Made by a program: the position numbers and the translations under genes. The notes under the pieces are model-generated. The model saw only the letters and a list, made by a program, of their open reading frames with translations, did not search any database and had not been told where the DNA came from. From Trileptium ribeirensis (Eukaryota > Nematoda > Enoplea > Enoplida > Thoracostomopsidae), in the NCBI GenBank assembly GCA_030248225.1, contig JASANE010021330.1, positions 32,324-96,323 on the forward strand: 64,000 nt of DNA, in the 5' to 3' direction. This document shows positions 55,991-64,000 of the stretch, in pieces. How positions within the stretch are numbered: the stretch's first letter is position 1; each line of letters starts with the position of its first letter.

Positions 55991-57089
55991 TTTGAGTATA
56001 ACATAGCGTTATGAATTTGCACGTAGTTATATATATCACAAATTACCATCAAAGTTATCCGCCATAGCTGCCGAAATTAATAATTATTTACAATATTATT
56101 TTTTCAATAAAGAACTTTAAAAACAAATTCTCAAATAAACATTAATATAGATTAAAAAAATTCGTATCGCAATTTTGAATTTCAAAATGAACAATACGAA
56201 GAGCGACATGTTATGACCCATTCCATACAGCAATTATTTGTGTTGAAGTACATTAACTAGGTGACTAATTTAAAATTTTAATGCTCAAGTTATATTAATA
56301 CTGTTTTCGAACTACAAACAAACTAATCTGTCGAGTTTTTATCAAGCTATTAGATAGTAACCGCAATTTTCAACAATGAATTACTACTTTAAGCCATTAA
56401 TCAGATTTCAAACCTTAATCAGAGTTGAACCACAAAACAAAGATGTTGTACTGCCACAAGAAATCGATAAACTGTTTGACTTTTCCAATTATCTGAAATT
56501 TGGCGGACGGACAACAAAACATCCAACGTCATTTAGTCGTATTCACTCTCATTTCTGCTTCTGTTCAGGTCAGTTGGCTGTAATAACTATTTTCAAATTT
56601 AACTGTATTGATCACAAGTGCAAAACACGTCATACACATGTGTGCATGTTTACTCAGTAAACTACTTTGTTGTTCAAAATAGCAAAAGCCAAACAAAACG
56701 CTGGTGTTTCTCTTCAAAATCGTTTATCGCCCCACTTAGAGGTTGAGTTCAACAGAAAGCAGCGCTATGAAAATATGACTATTTGTTGCTACGATTCTAC
56801 ATACTCACTATAGAGTGATATATCGATATACTGGCAGTCCAAAATATATAGTATTTGAATATATTTTTAACAGTAATTACTACTGAAATCACTTATTAAA
56901 CTACTACACATCACTTTTTGTCGATAAATTGTCCAAATTTTTTTATTTTGTTTCAAATCTTGATAATTATATCAAGCAAAGCAAAATACCTACAGGTAAC
57001 AAACATATTCTACAAAATACTTACGTAGTTGTCCACCACAAATAGATATATACATCTTACTATATTCCAGCAGTTCCGTAAATGAATTG

Positions 57090-57400
57090 GTCACTGTCAT
57101 ATGGCAAATATTGCTTTCGCAAGCTTCAAACTTTAGCTCAAAATTTAATTTAAATTTATAATTAACATTTGAAAGCCATTGTTGTTATTTGGGTGTCTGA
57201 ACACTATTCAAACTTTTCAAAAATTTAAGTAAGCCAGTCAGCCACAACCACTAAATTTGTATCGTCTAAAAATTTTTGAACTCAAATTTTAAAGCGACCA
57301 CACTTTGGCTGCTCTATTTTACAAATTCATGTTCAAAAATTTGAGCTCAAATCTTAAATAAAATGGCATTCCTGAACGATATGAACGCACCGTAACTTTT
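57090..57400. mobile_element. Short MITE-like repeat in right arm (partner 47790-48070)
   Basis: Mirrors the left-arm element with the TTTGAGCTCAAATCT and GAACGATATGAACGCACCG words. Many small differences separate the copies. Confidence 0.5.
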
Positions 57401-59360
57401 ACGTCGCAACCTCAAAATTACTTGAAAATCAAAACTGTAAAAAGCACAAATTGGCAGGATATTGCTGTAGATACTCGAATTAAACGAGGTTGAGACAATA
57501 ATTTAGCACGTTTTTTTTTGGTATATATTCAATTCCGACAGGCTCACAAATTTGAAACCGGATGTGCCAGATAATGTACACGTTGGAACTTACAAGCGCG
57601 AACTTCTTGCCTAATATTTTATACATCACCTAAAACACATTGTCTTATAAATTATAGTAATCCTAAAGTACTATCATACGCCCAATCATTTAACAGTTAT
57701 CATATTTTTAAGTTACATGTTTTTCTTAAACTGATAATTGTGGCCTAATTAATGATTGCAATGGCTTCACTATAATAAGACCTACAGTTTGACCTCGACC
57801 GACACTACGACCGCAGATAAGCACACAGTTTGGTTGGCAAATTAACAAAGTCAACCAAAGCCCAGCCACAACAATAACAAAAATATGAATAGGAAATATT
57901 CCTCTGTCACATGGGGACTCACAGTAGGTAAAAATAGCGCATTTATGACCTACAAATAACGATATTTTGTTACAATTTGGAAGGTAAAGTAAACCATAAC
58001 CAAAACAAAATAAAAAATAGCCTTGCACATAAGTGAACAAAAGTAAAACACAATCTATATAATAATAGTGCAGTTTTTGTAAATATGAATTAACTCATTT
58101 ATATATGACATAGCTAGCGCTAAGGCGGAAATAATGACATCAAAATCAAAGATATACAATATATCATATACAAGATAGACACATACTACACGATGAAACG
58201 TAAAAATTCCGTGTTTGTTCATGTAAAATTCTGGAACAAGGTTGATACATTTAAGATAATGTTCATTACATGTTTCTAAATAACTTTTAATGCAAATGCT
58301 GTTGCCGCATCAGGACTTTTCAAAGCTCTAAGCGTTATAATAACCACAAAAACATATTCATGATGTTTGGTGTGGTGTGATGCATTAAGTAGCATATCTA
58401 GATATCTATAATAACAATAGTTAGGCAATATATAAGAGTTAACATGTTCCAAATTTTTAAACATTGCAAGTATTAATGTTAGAATTAGCCTAGCTAATTT
58501 TTTTATATATATGAGTCATCAAGCAGATAATTATGCTGCATACAAAATTGAAAAAACAAGCAAATTTATGAAGTTTAAGATTGTATATATTTATGATGAC
58601 TAAATATTTGTATCTAGTGATTAAAAATAGAGTAGAGAAACTTATTTTAATGCTTATGATTTTTTATTTTAAAACTTATTTATATTACAAACTGTAGAAA
58701 ACAAAAAAATGAACTTGATTTTGATCAATTGAATGTTTGAAGTATAAGCATTAAAATCACCGCACATGACAATAAGTATCATGTCAACTAATAGTCTTTA
58801 GTACAATGAACCATTGGTCTGTATCACACATTTAGTCACTTTAATTGCAAGCACCCCGTAATTGTTAGTGTTAAAAATTCTATATTTAAAATAAGTCGCT
58901 TTGTTAAATTTTGCAAACTAGTCAGTAATATATCTCTTTGAGTGCTTCCCCTAATACTTAGTCACTCGTCATATGCTTTGTGGCTATTATATAAAGATTA
59001 CAGTTTTGAAAAAACATTGTGTAGCAGTAGAATTTGCATTAAACATATTTCAAAGCACGTCATGCAGCATTAACTTAAATTGTTTAAACCGTCTTCCAAA
59101 AGTTTACATGATGAAACGCTACATTTTACATGTTACATCGTTGCACTGTTACCTTGTATTATCCCTTTTACGAGGTCACGATATTAGATTCCAAACCTTA
59201 CGTTACTGTCAAAACATGATGAAGGTGTGGCCACTTGATATTGACAACCATTGTTAATAAGCAACAGTAAGTTTTAATGATCAAGTCATAACGTAATCAT
59301 AATATAGGTAAGAATTTGGCTCTATGCTCTTCTCTATTCTAGCCGAGCCAAGCTGCCATT

Positions 59361-59870
59361 ATGTCTAAAGATCCAAAACAGAGCCCAAGATCAGTAGAAG
59401 CAGTATTTGATGTATTGCAAAAGTATTGACTTCGTTATTAAAAGCACTTTTTAAAACAGGCAAACCGTCTGTCAAAAGTAATAAAAGCAGAAATTACACC
59501 AACCGGCTCTTAAACGCTACTAAAAGTATCTATATAGCTTTATACAGAAAAAACCAAAAATTCAATGAACGCTTTGGTCAGATGAACAAGCCGTGTTAGA
59601 AAGTTTGCTTTTAGTTAGGAAAGCCAAGAGGAGAATTTTGATAAAGAGCCATTCAGTTACGAATATTTACAGAAGTGCGGCGAGGTACTTTTGTCTGTTC
59701 CTATTTAGTCAGCAGCAATAAAAAAACAAATATTGGGGAAGCTGGAATATTGTCAAAGCTGGGGACGCAACCCTCGGTTGGCGTTATTGCAAGCTATGAT
59801 GAAACACTACAAAAGCTAACTAGGGACATGGGTGGCCGGCGGCTAAAGAGTCAATGAATATCCAACACTA
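59361..59870 (+). pseudogene. hAT transposase remnant (right arm)
   Basis: The mirrored copy of 45330-45841 starts with ATGTCTAAAGATCCAAAACA at 59361 and keeps GEAGILSKL near 59735-59760. It is more decayed around the SSA-x-x-ER motif than the left copy. Both arms therefore acquired it through the inverted duplication, not by independent insertion. Confidence 0.65.
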
Positions 59871-61129
59871 GACGCAGTCATGATGATAATCGCACTCGGA
59901 CGATTTCGATTTTGTCGGAATCTTTGATTCATGAGAAATGTTTGCATTATAGGTGTCGATTTTATGCTGCAAGAAACGGGCTTACAGGAGAAATATTATA
60001 TATTTGATACATCGAGTAAAGAAAATGCTAGTACCTTTGCCCAAGGGTTGGGACGAAAAAACGCTTGTATACCATGTTGCTGCGGGAGCTCAAGAGCATG
60101 TCGTGCCGAAAATTTTAGAGCTCAGTCACTGATTCAGGTGCGGCCGTATGGCGATTGGATACTAGCTTAAATGCTTGGTAGTGAACTTTTATTGAGAACC
60201 AACAGTTGCTAATAAAGTATAAGTATATACGAAAATACATGAAAAAATCCATGTGGAAATGAAAATTCCACGGATTTGTTTATTAAGGATTTTCTAATTT
60301 CCTTTTCCATAACACCATGCTATTTCCCCACAATTGACCAAACCTTACCTTCTTCAAAAGTTATATCTACAAAGAAAATTGAGCATACGGTTTTCAAAAA
60401 ATTCCAGAAAAAATGCAACTATTAACGTAACACATATAATAAGACACTGCCGCGTCCCTATAAATACATTGTGCACTATTCTTTACTATGGCATATCTAA
60501 CTTTATAAATGAATGAACATAATAAATCTATAATTAGCTTCTGCATGGGAAATACATACCATTGTATGACAACGTTGAACCTACTTCAACAAGTACGGCT
60601 GCCGCTGATATATAAATTTTATGTCAAAGACCAACAGCATACATATCATATACAAAAATGTGTTCGGCGACCAAAAATGGTTCCGGTTTCAAATGGAGCA
60701 GATTTCCAAGTTCCTGGGAATTAAGTGCCGTATCCTGTGCATTATATTCACTGTTAAAACAAGCTGCTTCTAATTTCCGCTGATACAAAAATAACTCTTT
60801 CTTGAGCGAATCAATATGCACTAAGTAACACCATGTCATAACTTCCAGATAAGAAGTAGCAATAAATTCGAGGCCAATTTAGCGTGCTATCGATATCAAA
60901 AGGTTATTTCGCTACGAAGAAGTAAAAACTTCATACTGCCTTAACCTAAAAAATCGTAGCAACTGTAAAATACGTTTTAATTGGCGAATAATGCCAAACA
61001 AATCTACATGTGCACTACCTGTCAGTGAGGTATCTTCAGCTTATACTTGAGGAAGCATTCTCTAAAATGCGGCATAACGTTAATATGTTCACTACTGTTT
61101 CAAAAATTTAACTTACCACCAAATATTTG

Positions 61130-61545
61130 CACAGGATAGTCAGAATGGAAGGCTTCGGGCACCACCCCCACCAGACCTCAGCTTCAGACCAGCAAAAATT
61201 TGTAAAAATATGAACCAGTGTCACAAAATTTTCATGCAGTAAATTATGGGTTAAAGTCCGGTGTCAAAGGCCGGTTTTGGAAGAATAGATAGCGGGGAGA
61301 TTTTTATTTAGCGATAAATTTTTTTGGCAATTATACACCAATTTTTGCTGTAATTCATCATATTTTTGAACATTTTCGCAAAAAAATTTTCGTTTACCCT
61401 CGGCGCGCGGCAGGCGGTGGTGGCGAGGAGAGGGAGACCCACTGTCGAAAATTTCAGGATCCGCCAGTAATACTACACAACCCATTTAGAAAAATGCTCC
61501 AAAAACAAACTGTCGACGAAGCCCTCGGTCCTACTAAGCTGGGAT
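61130..61545. mobile_element. MITE-like repeat in right arm (partner 43640-44060)
   Basis: Inverted copy of the left-arm repeat with the same GC-rich centre (GGCGCGCGGCAGGCGGTGG) and terminal GGATCCGCC word. Confidence 0.55.
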
Positions 61546-62814
61546 AAGTATAATATATAACATTATCCTAGTTATTATCATTTTAACTAATACAAACACT
61601 TAAACAATATATATACAGCAAACATAAGAGCAGTCGGTCACTTCAAATAACAAAAGATATATATCAACAAAAGGCTGACATCCTATACAACGTGGACGAA
61701 AGCGTGCAGCATGTAAACCAAAGAATCCCAACTTGTTATGGATTAAAATAATAAAGTGTGCCCAACAAAAATCTAATAAAAATGTACATCATATACAGGA
61801 TAAAGCAATCGCTGCAACCACCTCAAAATAAAGGAGATATGCAAGCGTCAAATAACGCTCAAACAATTATAATAGTTCAAAGTAAAATACTGACTGAGAG
61901 CACAGTATCAGGCCAAGATCACCTCTCATCCGATTCGATACGACCAAATTGACTGCCCAAGATATATGATGCCTAATTAATTGTGTATGCATTTTTGACA
62001 CCACATAATTTAATTCGGCTACCACCAAATTTGTGTGCTCGATCGCTTCGAAATGCAATACGAACACCTACAGCATGTACACTATTTGGGAACCGAATCA
62101 AATGTGCACTGTGAACACGCCTTTAATGTTCTTAAATCCACACTGTCTTAAACACACTATTACAACTACTACCACGTTCGGGGTGAGAGCACCAGCAGCG
62201 TTTGCTTCCCAAGCCCACGATATTTCGCGTGACTAGAAAATGCACATATTTTATCTCAAAATAATACAAATACGAGTCTAAACAAATGTGTTAAAAGACG
62301 TTCATCTGTTCTTGATAAAAAAAATTAAGGAGAAGGGTTTACAGAATGAACAAGGTTATCAGCTGGCATCGACTACTACTACTATATGCATTAAAGAATT
62401 TCACGTGGCCCAAAAATACAATTCAGTAGGCCTACAAAATAACGTTTCGCCAAGTCTATGTAGACATAAAGCAAACAGTATAATAACGTTGTCAAGCTTA
62501 CGGCGGCAATATGGCTAAGATTGTTAATCTCCTACTAAGACTACGATATTAACCTAAATTGCTAGCGATGAAAATTAAATCCCAATTACCACACCTCGAA
62601 CTGCTAGCAATATGGCTAAAAAAAGCTCAGTTACCATACCTTCTCCTATTATAATGCACTCCACTGCATCACTCCAAGTAGAATACTCTTTAACACATCT
62701 GTTTAGGAATTATAAACACAAACATTAATCGTACATAGCGTAGCAGTATTATAGCTCACGGCCAAATTCGCGAAGATTTCAGCAAATATATTGAAAAACC
62801 AAAATTAGCTTTCC

Positions 62815-63665
62815 TAATGTTTTTAGTGATTTGGGAAACATTTGTCGGGATGGGTCTTTTCTTTTAGCCCCCCCAGCCCGAATATGGTCAATTTTGAAGA
62901 TACAGACCTGATTTTGTTATCAATCCGATTAGCTCGATGAAGCGGTTCAGAAAATACTCATTTCACCCATATCCCTGAAAATTTTTTTTCGATTTTTTGA
63001 GTTCGCAATGGTCCCTCCTCGAGAACCCAAAAATTTTTTTTCGGAATATGGTCATGTTGGGTATCGTTCGACTCAGTTTGATGAGATAAATCTACTGGGG
63101 TGTATTTTATTCAAATCTACGCCACCGTTAAAAAGTTATGAGGGCCCAAGTAACCCTGCAGGGCTGAAATAAAATGCAGGCCATGCCGTTCTCAATATAC
63201 TAAGCCTTAGTCTTAGCCTAAGCTAAGGTCCTTATATCAGACATACACTAAGCCTAAGTCGGGGGCTTCCGCCCCCCAAAACCGGCCGCTCTAAGCTGTT
63301 CTTTTTTCTAACGTTATAACGTAACCCCTAATAACATTCTAACAGTGGCGTAGAATTCTATAAAATACACACCAGTAGATTTATCTCATCAAACTGAGTC
63401 AAAAGGTGCTCAACATGACCATATTCCGAAGAAGAAAATTTTGGGTTCCCAAAAGAGTACCATTGGGACCTCAAAAAATCAAAAAAATTTCTTCAGGGAT
63501 GTGGCTGAAATTAGAACGTTCTGAACCGCCTCATCGAGCTGAATGAATTGATAATTAAATCAGCTCTGTATCTTCAAAATTGATCAAATTCGGACTGGGG
63601 CACTAAAAGACAAGACCCAAATTTTACAAACATTTTCGTCGAACTTCAGTGAAATTATTTGGGAA
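62815..63665. mobile_element. Foldback element in right arm
   Basis: Mirrors 41519-42397: inverted arms (CCCCCCAGCCCGAATATGG against CGGACTGGGGCA) around a core with CTTAGTCTTAGCCTAAGCTAAGG. The core includes ACGTTATAACG, also seen in the left-only segment near 50036 but not in the left foldback core, so the copies differ in their centres. Confidence 0.85.
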
Positions 63666-64000
63666 ATGCCTAAAAATTTCATAAGGTCCAGGTTTCAACC
63701 GTTCGTACTAAAATTATTTTGAGTTTCATAAATTAGTTATCACCACAAGATAAAAAATTGTTGCAGTGGTGACATAAATAGATTACCATTTACAATAACT
63801 AATAAATAAAAATCATGAAAAATAGTTTACTGTCAATGAATTTTAGTTAAATAACCTTGTTATATAATTAAAAGTTTTAGAAAATTGCTTTCATATACAT
63901 GGGCGGCAAGCTCTTGAACCGTAAACCGCCCATCACCAGGTTTCCATTGACTTATATTTGATAGCTCCAACACACACAAGAATGATTGGGAAACTTCCTA

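Larger units (their letters stand above)
55621..56314. repeat. Near-identity island of the palindrome, right side
   Basis: Partner of 48811-49504, differing at only two adjacent bases. On the minus strand it also contains ATGGCGGATAACTTTGATG followed by GTAATT (from about 56065), which resembles a first coding exon with a donor. The mirrored copy is on the plus strand at 49061. No continuing exon was found. Confidence 0.9.
53125..64000 (-). repeat. Right arm of giant palindrome (continues to window edge)
   Basis: Inverted partner of 41192-53085. It holds the same ordered features in reverse: the 67-codon frame at 55787-55990, the MITE pair region at 57090-57400, the hAT remnant at 59361-59870, the GGATCC-type MITE at 61130-61545 and the foldback element at 62815-63665. 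It lacks the 49532-50483 segment. The match is still perfect close to position 64000, so the true end is outside the window. Confidence 0.95.

Noticed and set aside
1..64000. tRNA genes, rRNA genes and CRISPR arrays
   Set aside because: No B-box-like GTTCGANNCC with a matching A box, no rRNA core sequence and no regularly spaced repeat-spacer array were seen by eye. A covariance-model search could still find a diverged tRNA.

Overview
The window is nuclear DNA from an invertebrate animal. It is AT-rich, has long spliceosomal introns with GT-AG borders, is crowded with non-autonomous transposon debris, and shows no operons or ribosome binding sites. The one gene I can reconstruct is an egalitarian (egl/EXD1-like) homologue. 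That family points to an invertebrate such as an arthropod, nematode or relative, but I cannot name the species.

1-10.1 kb: intergenic. It holds a 568-bp MITE-like element with four identical-format mini-palindromes, a LINE reverse-transcriptase tail on the minus strand, a truncated hAT-type repeat, and a badly decayed coding remnant (about 5.0-6.2 kb, minus strand).

10.1-39.2 kb: egl on the plus strand. I placed 13 coding exons by splice consensus and reading phase. Together they give 2730 nt with no internal stop and a 909-residue product. It has three winged-helix-like N-terminal modules, each split by a phase-0 intron at the equivalent position. An RNase D-type 3'-5' exonuclease fold follows, with most catalytic residues replaced. 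The tail is low in complexity and ends with a TQT-type dynein light chain (LC8) motif. By homology with Drosophila Egl, the protein would link localised RNAs to dynein. The introns carry dispersed repeats, including a hAT-type element with a perfect 8-bp target duplication (intron 6) and a 1.4-kb foldback element ending about 50 bp before exon 3. A partial copy of the last exon lies in intron 12 and could act as an alternative terminal exon.

39.2-41.2 kb: spacer with nothing recognisable.

41.2-64.0 kb: a giant, almost spacerless palindrome. The left arm (41192-~53085) and right arm (~53125-64000) are reverse complements, and the right arm reaches the window edge. Similarity is a mosaic: stretches with no or almost no differences (41281-41535; 48811-49522) alternate with stretches full of small substitutions and indels, and about 950 bp is present only in the left arm. 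Both arms carry the same nested debris (foldback element, hAT transposase remnant, MITEs), so the duplication is younger than those insertions. The palindrome is either a real large inverted duplication with patchy gene conversion or an assembly/read artefact. If it is real, it may continue outward, and a second tail-to-tail egl copy could lie just beyond the window.
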